A stretch of DNA of 64,000 nt from JAVBOW01 sp031550615 (GTDB lineage: Bacteria; Bacteroidota; Bacteroidia; Bacteroidales; Rikenellaceae). The stretch covers positions 1-64,000 of the forward strand of contig JAVBOL010000006.1 of NCBI GenBank assembly GCA_031550615.1, read 5' to 3'. Within the stretch, counting starts at the first letter, position 1. Each line of letters begins with the position of its first letter. Position numbers and translations under genes: made by a program. Below are positions 44,015 to 52,032 of the stretch, piece after piece. The notes beneath the pieces are model-generated. The model made no database searches, was not told the origin of the DNA, and saw only the letters and a list, made by a program, of their open reading frames with translations.

Positions 44015-45246
44015 TGGCAAGGATAGAATATAGAAACGGGGCGCTGCATGTGCCCGACACCGCCACGATCCCCTTTATCGAGGGCGACGGGGTGGGCGCG
44101 GAGATCACCCCCGCGATGCAGATTATAGTCGACGCGGCGGTGGCGAAATGCTACGGCGGAGGCAAACGCATCGAATGGATGGAGCTGCTGGCCGGCGAAA
44201 AGGCGCAAAAGGAAAAAGGCACGCCGATGCCGCCCGAAACGCTCTCCACGATGCGCGAGTACCTCGTTGGCATCAAAGGCCCGCTCAACACCCCGGTCGG
44301 CGGCGGAATGCGTTCGCTCAACGTCGCGCTGCGCCAGGATTTGGACCTTTACGTCTGTCTGCGCCCCGTGCGTTGGTATAAGGGCGTGGCCTCGCCGGTC
44401 AAAGAGCCGGGCAAGGTCGATATGCACATCTTCCGCGAGAACACCGAAGACATTTACGCAGGGATAGAATGGAAGGCGGGAACGCCCGAGGCGGCTAAAT
44501 TCCTCGACTTTATCACGCGCGAAATGGGCGTGAGCAAGGTGCGCTTCCCCGAAAGTTCGTCCTTTGGCATAAAACCCGTGTCGAGGGAGGGCAGCCGCCG
44601 GCTGATCGCCTCGGCCATAGACTACGCCCTCGAAAACGGATTGCCTAAAGTGACGCTGGTGCACAAGGGCAACATCATGAAATTCACCGAAGGCGGTTTC
44701 CGCGACTGGGGTTACGAACTGGCCGGGGAGTATGGCGAGGGGGTGGTCACCGCCCCGCAGCTCAAAGCGCTCTCACCCGCCGACGCTCAAACCGCGCGCG
44801 AAAAGGCGAAACTCCTCGTGGACGACTGTATCGCCGACGCCTTTTTGCAGAACACGCTTCTAACGCCCGAGAAGTACAGCGTTATCGCCACGCTCAACCT
44901 GAACGGCGACTACGTTTCCGACCAGTTGGCGGCGATGGTGGGCGGCATAGGAATCGCCCCCGGCGCGAATATCAACTACGCGACCGGCCACGCCGTCTTC
45001 GAGGCCACGCACGGCACCGCCCCTGACATCGCGGGCAAGGATATGGTAAATCCCTGTTCGATAGTGCTTTCGGCATGCATGATGCTGCGCTATATGGGTT
45101 GGATCGAGGCCGCCGACGCGATAGACGAAGCTCTGGAGCGATCCTTCGCCGCCGGTTGCGCCACTTCAGACCTGGCCCGGTTTATGGATAACCCCACACC
45201 GATGCGCACCAGGCAATTCACAGAATATATCGTAAAAAATCTATAG
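44014..45246 (+). CDS. icd: Isocitrate dehydrogenase, NADP-type
   Basis: A 410-residue enzyme that converts isocitrate to 2-oxoglutarate and CO2. Hallmarks are PFIEGDGVGAEI, the substrate-binding RSLNVALRQDLDLYVCLRPV, FRENTEDIYAGIEW, and the metal-binding NLNGDYVSDQLAA with ATHGTAPDIAGKD. The lengths and motifs fit the E. coli-type enzyme, which usually uses NADP. It overlaps the aconitase stop by one base (TAATG) and precedes gltA by 3 bases. Confidence 0.92.
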   Translation: MARIEYRNGALHVPDTATIPFIEGDGVGAEITPAMQIIVDAAVAKCYGGGKRIEWMELLAGEKAQKEKGTPMPPETLSTMREYLVGIKGPLNTPVGGGMRSLNVALRQDLDLYVCLRPVRWYKGVASPVKEPGKVDMHIFRENTEDIYAGIEWKAGTPEAAKFLDFITREMGVSKVRFPESSSFGIKPVSREGSRRLIASAIDYALENGLPKVTLVHKGNIMKFTEGGFRDWGYELAGEYGEGVVTAPQLKALSPADAQTAREKAKLLVDDCIADAFLQNTLLTPEKYSVIATLNLNGDYVSDQLAAMVGGIGIAPGANINYATGHAVFEATHGTAPDIAGKDMVNPCSIVLSACMMLRYMGWIEAADAIDEALERSFAAGCATSDLARFMDNPTPMRTRQFTEYIVKNL

Positions 45247-45249
45247 GAC

Positions 45250-46599
45250 ATGAAAAAGGAGTATATCATCTACAAGCTTTCCGAAACGGTAAAGAACACG
45301 AGCCGCATCGATCCCAAACTCTTCACGGAGTACAACGTCAAACGAGGTCTGCGCAACGAAGACCACTCGGGCGTACTTGTGGGCCTTACCAAGATAGGCG
45401 ACGTGGTTGGTTACGAACGTCTGCCCGAGGGCGGACTGAAGGCCATCCCCGGACGGCTGGTATACCGCGGCATCGACGTCGAGGACCTGGTAAACGGCAT
45501 CTATTCCGAAAACCGCTTCGGCTTCGAGGAGACGGCTTTCCTGCTGCTCTCGGGCTACCTGCCCGATAAGGAGGAGGAGGAGACCTTCCGGCACCTGATC
45601 CAGCGCTTCATGCCCCTGGAGCAGAAGACCAAGATGAATATCCTCGACCTGGAAGGGTCTAATATCATGAATATTCTGGCGCGCTGCGTGCTGGAGCTCT
45701 ATACTTTCGACCCCAAGCCCGACGACACCGACCGCGAAAACCTGATCCGCCAGTCCATAGAGCTGATCGCGCGCTTTCCGACCATCGTCGCCTACGCGTA
45801 CAACATAATGCGCCACACCGAGCAGGGCAAATCGCTGCACATACGCCACCCGCAGGACGGGCTGTCGATCGCCGAAAACTTCCTGTATATGCTCAAGGGC
45901 GAATTCACGCCCCTCGAAGCGCGCATCCTCGACCTGGCGCTGATCCTGCACGCCGAGCACGGCGGGGGTAACAACTCGACCTTTACGGTGCGTGTGACCA
46001 GCTCGTCAGGCACCGACACCTACTCTTCGATAGCCGCCGCCATAGGATCCTTGAAGGGCCCGCTGCACGGTGGCGCCAACCTTGCGGTGATGAAGATGTT
46101 CAACCACCTCAAGGATGCGGTCCACAACTGGAAGGACAAGAAGGAGATCGACGCCTATCTGGGCAAGATGCTGCGCAAGGAGGCCTACAACAAGACCGGG
46201 TTGATCTACGGCATAGGCCACGCAGTCTACACCGTGTCAGACCCCCGCGCGATACTGCTCAAGGAGATGGCGCGCGATTTGGCGAAGGAGAAGGGCCTCG
46301 AAAAGGAATTCGCATTCCTCGAACTGCTCGAAGAGCGTGCCGTAGAGTGCTTTATGGCCTATAAGGGCGATAAGGTGGGCAAACGCGTCTGCGCCAACGT
46401 AGACTTCTATTCGGGCTTCGTGTACGAGATGATCGGGTTGCCCGAGGAGGTCTTCACGCCGCTGTTCGCCATGAGCCGCATCACCGGCTGGACCGCACAC
46501 CGCATCGAGGAGCTGAATTTCGACTCTAAGCGCATAATACGTCCCGCCTACCGCAACGTGAGTGAGAGCACCAAGTTCGTGCCGATGAAAAATCGTTAG
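45250..46599 (+). CDS. gltA: Citrate synthase, Bacteroidetes type
   Basis: A 449-residue enzyme joining acetyl-CoA and oxaloacetate. The catalytic histidines are in LILHAEHGGGNNS and YGIGHAVYTVSDPRA, and the late SGFVYEMIGLPEEVFTPLFA carries the third catalytic acidic residue region. Its length and N-terminal extension fit the Bacteroidetes form. Together with acn and icd it makes 2-oxoglutarate for glutamate synthesis; no other cycle enzymes are nearby. Downstream lies a palindromic repeat and then a bidirectional hairpin. Confidence 0.92.
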   Translation: MKKEYIIYKLSETVKNTSRIDPKLFTEYNVKRGLRNEDHSGVLVGLTKIGDVVGYERLPEGGLKAIPGRLVYRGIDVEDLVNGIYSENRFGFEETAFLLLSGYLPDKEEEETFRHLIQRFMPLEQKTKMNILDLEGSNIMNILARCVLELYTFDPKPDDTDRENLIRQSIELIARFPTIVAYAYNIMRHTEQGKSLHIRHPQDGLSIAENFLYMLKGEFTPLEARILDLALILHAEHGGGNNSTFTVRVTSSSGTDTYSSIAAAIGSLKGPLHGGANLAVMKMFNHLKDAVHNWKDKKEIDAYLGKMLRKEAYNKTGLIYGIGHAVYTVSDPRAILLKEMARDLAKEKGLEKEFAFLELLEERAVECFMAYKGDKVGKRVCANVDFYSGFVYEMIGLPEEVFTPLFAMSRITGWTAHRIEELNFDSKRIIRPAYRNVSESTKFVPMKNR

Positions 46600-46612
46600 C
46601 GCGTTCCGGCTG

Positions 46613-46733
46613 GCTGTGCATATTGCACGCCATCTCTCACTTATCCTCCTGCGCTCAAATCCTCACAGCAGCTAAGGCTGCTCCGGTTTGATGCTCAGGC
46701 GATAAGCAAAATATGACGCACACAATGCACAGC
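46613..46733. repeat. 121-bp imperfect palindromic intergenic repeat
   Basis: Two arms of about 58 bases face each other around TAAG. Identical blocks include GCTGTGCAT (46613-46621) with ATGCACAGC (46725-46733), CTTATC (46640-46645) with GATAAG (46701-46706), and AGCAGC (46667-46672) with GCTGCT (46677-46682). Between these, the arms agree at most positions. It has no open reading frame of note and resembles a REP/BIME or MITE-like element. A single arm recurs at 37615-37659. Confidence 0.75.
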
Positions 46734-46758
46734 TTCGTTGGCAACGATATATGTGAAT

Positions 46759-46802
46759 GCTAAAAAAAGCACATTCCCGCGCAGGAAAGTGCTTTTTTTA
46801 GC
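46759..46802. terminator. Strong bidirectional hairpin
   Basis: GCTAAAAAAAGCAC (46759-46772) pairs with GTGCTTTTTTTAGC (46789-46802), 14 perfect bp, and the loop has a further TTCC/GGAA pair. It follows the gltA transcript and overlaps the promoter region of the next gene. Confidence 0.8.
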
Positions 46803-46811
46803 GGATTGTGT

Positions 46812-46819
46812 TACCTTTG
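46812..46819 (+). promoter_or_regulatory. -7 box for the SGNH-MBOAT operon
   Basis: TACCTTTG, an exact TAnnTTTG match, 20 bases before the ATG at 46840 and 9 bases after the terminator stem. Confidence 0.5.
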
Positions 46820-46839
46820 CGCGTCATTTACGATCATAG

Positions 46840-48522
46840 ATGAACCATAAAAAGGACTACACATCATATTCTTTCCTGCTGACGGTCGCGGTCATAGCGA
46901 TCCTGCTGCTCGCCGGGCTGTTGCCATCGTTCCATATTGCAGGGGTCAAGATAAAGAGAGTCAATATATTATCTGACGTATACTCGCCTGAGGAGACGCT
47001 CGACACGCTGCGCGAATACAGCGACACGGCTTTCGCCGCCGAGGCCGCAAAGCACACGACCCCGCCCGACGTTGCGGACGGCGTGGTCACGGGCAGCAGC
47101 CAGAGTTGGGATATCTCGGGGTCGAATATCGTTTCGGTAAGCGGTCCCGCGGCATCCGTCCCCGGGCTTACGCAGGGCGCCAGGAGCGTGGTGGCCGCGT
47201 CGGCAACCCCCGCCGGCGCATCGGTCAACGTGGGCGGCACCCCGCCGCAGGACGCTGGCAAGGTCGATCCGGCCAGTTATGACATGCCCTCGGCGCTGGT
47301 CGATGATTTCGCGCCGGGCAACATGACGCGCTTCTATTCCGCGCTGCTAAAAGGCAACCCGCAGCGTCCCGTCAGGGTGGCCGTGCTGGGCGACTCATTC
47401 ATCGAGGCCGACATACTGACCGCCGACCTGCGCGAACAACTCCAGGCCGTATTCGGGGGCTCGGGCGTGGGTTTCGTACCCTTCGCCTCGCCGCTGGCCA
47501 AGTACAGGGGCACGGTAAAGCACAACATCGACGGCTGGGAGAGCTATACCGTAACCCGCAAGAACAGCACTCCGGCGGCCTTCAAGGATAAATATTTCGT
47601 TTCCGGCCTGGTTTGCGTCCCCTCCGAAGGGGGGTCGGTGCGCATCGCGGGCACCAATTTCCGTCGCAACATTTCCAACTGCTCGGTGGCGCGCCTGTTG
47701 TTCGTCAACTCGGGCAACTCGACCATCGAGGTGACGGTCAACGACACGATCAAAAGCAGTTTCAAACCCGAAAGCAGCCCTCTGGTGCAGCAGATCAGCC
47801 TTAACGGCAACATCGCCTCGATCAAGGCGCGCATAACCAATGCCGCGGGCTTTACCGGCTACGGCGTGGTGCTGGAGAGCAAGGGCGGCGTGTCGGTCGA
47901 CAATTTTTCGATCCGCGGCAACAGCGGAATGGCGCTTTTCGGGACTAACTCAAGCATCAACGCCCAGATAGGTAAGTTGTTGGGTTATGACCTTATCATA
48001 CTGCAATACGGCCTTAACGCCATGTCGCCCGACGTGCTCAATTATAACGCCTACGCCGCCCAACTGGTCAAGATCATCAATTATGTGCACGAGTGTTTCC
48101 CCGGCGCGGCGCTGATGATGATGAGCGTGGGCGACCGCAGCACCCAGCGCGCGGGCGAATACGTCACCATGCCCGCCGTCAGGGCGATGATCGCAGCCCA
48201 GCAGAAAGCGGCCACGGAGTGCGGCATAGCCTTCTGGAACACCTTCCAGGCCATGGGCGGCGAGAAGAGCATGGTCAAATTCGTGCAGAACAAGTGGGCG
48301 GCCAAGGACTACACGCACATAGGCTATCCGGGCGGAAAGTTCATCGCCACCCAAATGGTTTCCTCGCTGCTTTACGGCTACCGCGCCTATAAGGGCGAGG
48401 GTGTACCTTCATTCGCTGTGGCGGGCGGCTCGACCGCAGCACCGGCCCAGGGCGACTCTTCGGTGCACCCTGCCGTACCACATTTACCTGCGCTCGATCC
48501 AGACAGCACATCGCGACGATGA
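46840..48522 (+). CDS. SGNH-hydrolase-fold envelope protein
   Basis: A 560-residue protein with an N-terminal membrane anchor (about 10-30), a Ser/Ala/Thr-rich linker (about 60-150) and an SGNH/GDSL domain. The catalytic Ser is in VAVLGDSFIEAD, and the Asp-His pair is in KDYTHIGYPGG. A beta-rich insert (about 230-380) splits the domain. Such proteins work with MBOAT acyltransferases to move acyl groups onto exported polymers; its overlap with the MBOAT gene (ATGA, 4 bases) supports this. The actual substrate is unknown. Confidence 0.72.
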   Translation: MNHKKDYTSYSFLLTVAVIAILLLAGLLPSFHIAGVKIKRVNILSDVYSPEETLDTLREYSDTAFAAEAAKHTTPPDVADGVVTGSSQSWDISGSNIVSVSGPAASVPGLTQGARSVVAASATPAGASVNVGGTPPQDAGKVDPASYDMPSALVDDFAPGNMTRFYSALLKGNPQRPVRVAVLGDSFIEADILTADLREQLQAVFGGSGVGFVPFASPLAKYRGTVKHNIDGWESYTVTRKNSTPAAFKDKYFVSGLVCVPSEGGSVRIAGTNFRRNISNCSVARLLFVNSGNSTIEVTVNDTIKSSFKPESSPLVQQISLNGNIASIKARITNAAGFTGYGVVLESKGGVSVDNFSIRGNSGMALFGTNSSINAQIGKLLGYDLIILQYGLNAMSPDVLNYNAYAAQLVKIINYVHECFPGAALMMMSVGDRSTQRAGEYVTMPAVRAMIAAQQKAATECGIAFWNTFQAMGGEKSMVKFVQNKWAAKDYTHIGYPGGKFIATQMVSSLLYGYRAYKGEGVPSFAVAGGSTAAPAQGDSSVHPAVPHLPALDPDSTSRR

Positions 48523-50021
48523 TCCCGTTTTTGGTAGACATAGAACAGGGCCTTTGGCAACTTCTGGCCTATGACCCGAAGGCCCCGCTGATATTCAGCA
48601 GTGGCCTTTTCCTGTTCGTGTTCGCCGCTTTTTCGATGTTCTACGGCATGATGCGCCGCGAGGTGACCCTGCGCATCGTCTACGTGGTGCTTTTTTCGCT
48701 CTATTTCTACTATAAGTGCAGCGGGCTTTATTTCCTGCTGCTTATCGCGCTCTCGGTTTCTGACTTCTTCATCGGGCAATATATCCCCAAACAGACCGAG
48801 GAGTGGAAGCGCAAGGCGCTGGTCACGCTCAGCGTGGCGGTCAACCTGGGCGTGCTGGCCTATTTCAAATACACAAACTTCTTTATCGGCATCATAAACG
48901 ACCTGGGTGGCGGCGATGCCCTCGATTTCAAGAATATCTTCCTGCCGGTGGGTATATCTTTCTACGTCTTCCAGTCGCTCAGCTATACGATAGACGTCTA
49001 CCGCGGGCATATCACCCCGACCCGCTCGTGGCTCGACTACCTTTTTTTCCTCTCTTTCTTCCCTGTGCTGCTGGCCGGGCCTATCGTGCGTGCGAGGGAT
49101 TTCCTGCCCCAGATACGCCAGAGCCCCCTTGTCGTCACGCGGCGCATGTTCGGACGGGCGGTGTTCCTTATAATGTCGGGGCTTATCAAGAAAGCGATAA
49201 TTTCGGATTACATAAGCCTTAATTTCGTCGACCGCGTGTTCGACGACCCGACGCTTTACAGCGGCGTGGAGAACCTCGTGGGGCTTTACGGCTACGCGCT
49301 GCAGATCTATTGCGACTTCTCGGGCTACTCGGATATGGCGATCGGCCTGGCGCTGATGCTCGGTTTCCGCTTCAACCGCAACTTCTACTCGCCATATAAG
49401 TCGGCCACTATCACCGAGTTCTGGCGACGGTGGCATATCTCGCTGTCGAGTTGGCTCAGGGACTACCTTTACATCTCGCTGGGCGGCAACCGCAAGGGCA
49501 AGGTGCGCACTTACCTGAACCTGGCGATAACCATGCTGCTCGGGGGACTGTGGCACGGCGCTGCGCTGCGCTTCGTGCTGTGGGGGGCGATCCATGGCGT
49601 GTCGCTGGCGGTGCATAAGCTGCTGATGAATTATTTCCCCTCCCTGAAGCCTACGGGCGAAGGGATGACGCGCGCCGGGCGCATCTTCGGCATACTGGTG
49701 ACCTTCCACCTGGTTTGCGTGAGCTGGATATTCTTCCGCGCGAAGGATATGTCCACCGGAATGCAGATGCTTTCTCAGATTTTCACTAACTTTCACGGCG
49801 CGATGCTGCCCCAGTTGGTGGCGGGATATGCCGGCGTGATGATCCTCATTGTGTTGGGCTACGCGCTGCACTTTATGCCCTCGCGATGGGAGCTGGCCAA
49901 CGAACGCCGCGTGACGGCGATGCCGCTTTGGTTACAGGCCGTGGTGACGGCGGCGATAATCTTCGTGATAATGCAGGTCAAGTCGGCCGAGATACAGCCG
50001 TTCATATATTTCCAATTCTGA
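48519..50021 (+). CDS. MBOAT-family O-acyltransferase (AlgI/DltB-like)
   Basis: A 500-residue polytopic membrane protein. Family landmarks include FLPVGISFYVFQSLSYTIDV, ITEFWRRWHISLSSWLRDYL, and MLLGGLWHGAALRF with the catalytic His. It would carry acyl groups across the inner membrane for transfer to a cell-surface or exported glycan. It overlaps its neighbours on both sides by 4 and 1 bases, forming an operon with the SGNH, PAP2 and ICMT-like genes. Confidence 0.88.
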   Translation: MIPFLVDIEQGLWQLLAYDPKAPLIFSSGLFLFVFAAFSMFYGMMRREVTLRIVYVVLFSLYFYYKCSGLYFLLLIALSVSDFFIGQYIPKQTEEWKRKALVTLSVAVNLGVLAYFKYTNFFIGIINDLGGGDALDFKNIFLPVGISFYVFQSLSYTIDVYRGHITPTRSWLDYLFFLSFFPVLLAGPIVRARDFLPQIRQSPLVVTRRMFGRAVFLIMSGLIKKAIISDYISLNFVDRVFDDPTLYSGVENLVGLYGYALQIYCDFSGYSDMAIGLALMLGFRFNRNFYSPYKSATITEFWRRWHISLSSWLRDYLYISLGGNRKGKVRTYLNLAITMLLGGLWHGAALRFVLWGAIHGVSLAVHKLLMNYFPSLKPTGEGMTRAGRIFGILVTFHLVCVSWIFFRAKDMSTGMQMLSQIFTNFHGAMLPQLVAGYAGVMILIVLGYALHFMPSRWELANERRVTAMPLWLQAVVTAAIIFVIMQVKSAEIQPFIYFQF

Positions 50022-50572
50022 TGTGCACCCTGGACCATAACCTTATGCTTGCGCTCAACTTCGACGGAGGGGCGTGGTGCGACTCTTTATTTCGGGCTGC
50101 GTCGGGCAAACTGACCTGGGTGCCGCTTTACGTGCTTGTAATCTGGCTGTTATGGCGGCGTTTCGGGTGGCGCGAAACCCTCGCGGCGGTTGTGGCAATG
50201 GCCCTGACGGTGGTGCTGGCAGACCAGGCGTGCAATTTCTTCAAGGATAATTTTTCACGTCTGCGGCCCTCGCACACGCCTTCGCTGGAGGGAATGCTGC
50301 ATTATGTAGGCAGCTACCGGGGCGGACTCTACGGCACGGTTTCGGCGCATGCTGCGACCTGTTTTTCGATAGCGGTTTTCAGCGCGTGCGCCCTGCGGCG
50401 ACGGATCTACACGATACTTATTTTACTGTGGGCGCTGCTGGTCGCCTACAGCCGCATCTATTTAGGTGTGCATTTCCCGCTCGATATACTCTACGGCGCG
50501 GCGATGGGCTCGATCTTCGGATGGGGCGCCTATGCGGTGTGGAACCGCTTAAAAACCAGGATAAAACGATGA
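50021..50572 (+). CDS. PAP2-family membrane phosphatase
   Basis: A 183-residue membrane protein. The three phosphatase motifs are KDNFSRLRPSH (K-x6-RP), YGTVSAHAAT (SxH region) and SRIYLGVHFPLD (SR-x5-H-x3-D). Members remove phosphate from undecaprenyl pyrophosphate or other lipid phosphates. I set the start at the ATG at 50021 (MCTLDHNLM), overlapping the MBOAT stop by one base (TGATG). The upstream part of the frame is antisense to no domain and lies inside the MBOAT gene. Confidence 0.82.
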   Translation: MCTLDHNLMLALNFDGGAWCDSLFRAASGKLTWVPLYVLVIWLLWRRFGWRETLAAVVAMALTVVLADQACNFFKDNFSRLRPSHTPSLEGMLHYVGSYRGGLYGTVSAHAATCFSIAVFSACALRRRIYTILILLWALLVAYSRIYLGVHFPLDILYGAAMGSIFGWGAYAVWNRLKTRIKR

Positions 50573-51267
50573 CCGCATACGAATCCTTCATCAGGCGCGG
50601 TCGCTGGCTGATCGCACGCCGCAGGTTGCTGCCGCCAATGTTTATCGCCTCGTGCGTGGGCGCGCTGCTGCTTGCCACGCCTTTTCGCATCGAGGACCGG
50701 TGGTGGCTGACCGCCGTTTCTGTGGCCCTGGCTTGCGTCGCGATGTGGATTAAGGCTTTGGCCGGCGCCGCTGCGCTGGATCACCGCCGCCGTGGGATGG
50801 AGGGCGTGGCGACGATGCCTGAGTTGATCGCGGCGGGCGGGGTCTATTCCGTTACGCGCTTCCCCGGATATGCCGCAGATGTGCTGTCTGTCGCCGCGCT
50901 GGCCCTCTTTACCGGAGTGGGGTGGTTCATCCCCCTTGCTGCGCTCACGGCGCTGCTTGTGGCCGCGGTCATGGTGCTTGCCCACGAACAGGCCATGCAG
51001 ACCCGCTACGGGGCGCAATTCGAGCAGTGGTGCACCACCACGCGCACCCTGCGTTTGCCGCTAAGGCCCAGTAGATCCGGTATAAAGGCGGGCCCCGTCG
51101 CCCTGCTTCTTCAGCAGGGACGCGCCATAGCGCAGGTCATCGCCGGATTTTGCATCATGGCGTGGGTCAAGGGATTGCGGATCGATTTCGACCCCGTGCC
51201 CGGGGTAGGGTGGATCATCGCGCTGGCCGTGGCCGTGTCGCTGGCGTGGATAGCCCCGCGCCGCTGA
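50569..51267 (+). CDS. ICMT/PEMT-like membrane methyltransferase family protein
   Basis: A 232-residue membrane protein with about five hydrophobic segments. The segment YSVTRFPGYAADVLS and the following HEQAMQTRYGAQFEQWC match the R-x-P-x-Y and E-x(5-8)-YG-x(2)-(Y/F) signature of isoprenylcysteine carboxyl methyltransferase-type enzymes, although the His of the usual RHPxY is Phe here. The substrate is unknown; lipid or lipoprotein methylation is possible. It overlaps PAP2 by 4 bases, and its stop abuts the stop of the next, opposing gene exactly (TGATCA). Confidence 0.65.
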   Translation: MTAYESFIRRGRWLIARRRLLPPMFIASCVGALLLATPFRIEDRWWLTAVSVALACVAMWIKALAGAAALDHRRRGMEGVATMPELIAAGGVYSVTRFPGYAADVLSVAALALFTGVGWFIPLAALTALLVAAVMVLAHEQAMQTRYGAQFEQWCTTTRTLRLPLRPSRSGIKAGPVALLLQQGRAIAQVIAGFCIMAWVKGLRIDFDPVPGVGWIIALAVAVSLAWIAPRR

Positions 51268-52026
51268 TCAGATCTCGTCTATCAACGTGACCTTGACGTT
51301 GGATTTCATGCCGAAGGCCATGAAATTGTGCCGCGGGAAATATTTGAGCACATAGGGCAGCATGTCGCAGTTACCTGAGAGCGTGGTGATCTCGTTGCTT
51401 TCCAGCGTGCGTATAATGCCGTTTTGCCACCTTTTGATAGCTGCTTTGGTCGGTATGTCCGGGAAACGCGGGATCCAGTAACTTGTCATAAAGCCGCCCC
51501 CGGCCATTACGGTGAGGTTTTCGGCGTGTTTCGATTCTACGACGATCCTGCCGGGGTCGATCCCCGCCTGTTGTGCGAGTGAGCCGAGGAGCCTGGCCGC
51601 CGCTGCCGCCTGTCCTGCTTCGATCACACGCAGGTTTTTGAAGTCTATCCAGAAATAGTAATCGCCGGGATCGGGCAGCGCTTGCCAAAGCACGTCGAGC
51701 GTCAGGCCGTTGGGCATCACCTGCGGCCAATGGCACACGTCGAAGCGGTCGGCGTCCACGTCATAGAAAACGTCGGTTTCGATGCCGCTGAAGCGTCCCG
51801 CCACCGAGCGCATCTTCTCCACGCTGTTGACCTTGTGTATCCACACTCTCTCGCCGTAGGCGGGGTTCAGGTCGGACATCCTCGCCGCCGGGGCGGGCGC
51901 GGCGGGCAGGTCGGGAAGTATCAGCCCGCGCATCTGCATCACGAAATAGTAGCTCGTCCCCGAGAAAAGCAGGACCAGGGCGAACACCGACCATGCTATG
52001 ACATGGCGTGGCTTGAGCGGTTTCAT
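51268..52026 (-). CDS. GDPD/PLC-like phosphodiesterase-fold protein
   Basis: A 252-residue protein with an N-terminal membrane anchor (about 8-30). The start of the domain, IHKVNSVEKM, followed by GIETDVFYDVDADRFDVCHWP, has the H-x(n)-E-x-D and later His pattern of the glycerophosphodiesterase-like TIM barrel. YFWIDFKNL and IVVESKHAENL fit later strands. It may act on lipids or glycans in the periplasm; no specific substrate can be given. It lies 6 bases downstream of the acyl-CoA ligase gene on the same strand. Confidence 0.55.
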   Translation of the reverse strand: MKPLKPRHVIAWSVFALVLLFSGTSYYFVMQMRGLILPDLPAAPAPAARMSDLNPAYGERVWIHKVNSVEKMRSVAGRFSGIETDVFYDVDADRFDVCHWPQVMPNGLTLDVLWQALPDPGDYYFWIDFKNLRVIEAGQAAAAARLLGSLAQQAGIDPGRIVVESKHAENLTVMAGGGFMTSYWIPRFPDIPTKAAIKRWQNGIIRTLESNEITTLSGNCDMLPYVLKYFPRHNFMAFGMKSNVKVTLIDEI

Positions 52027-52032
52027 GCGTGC

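Noticed and set aside
46600..46756. Possible small gene or tRNA after gltA
   Set aside because: No tRNA fold with a T-loop or anticodon arm is visible and no frame looks coding. The sequence is explained as an imperfect palindrome.
48387..49871. Minus-strand open frame of 494 codons
   Set aside because: It lies antisense to the SGNH and MBOAT genes, which have clear motifs. It is rich in Arg, His and Glu as expected for a shadow.
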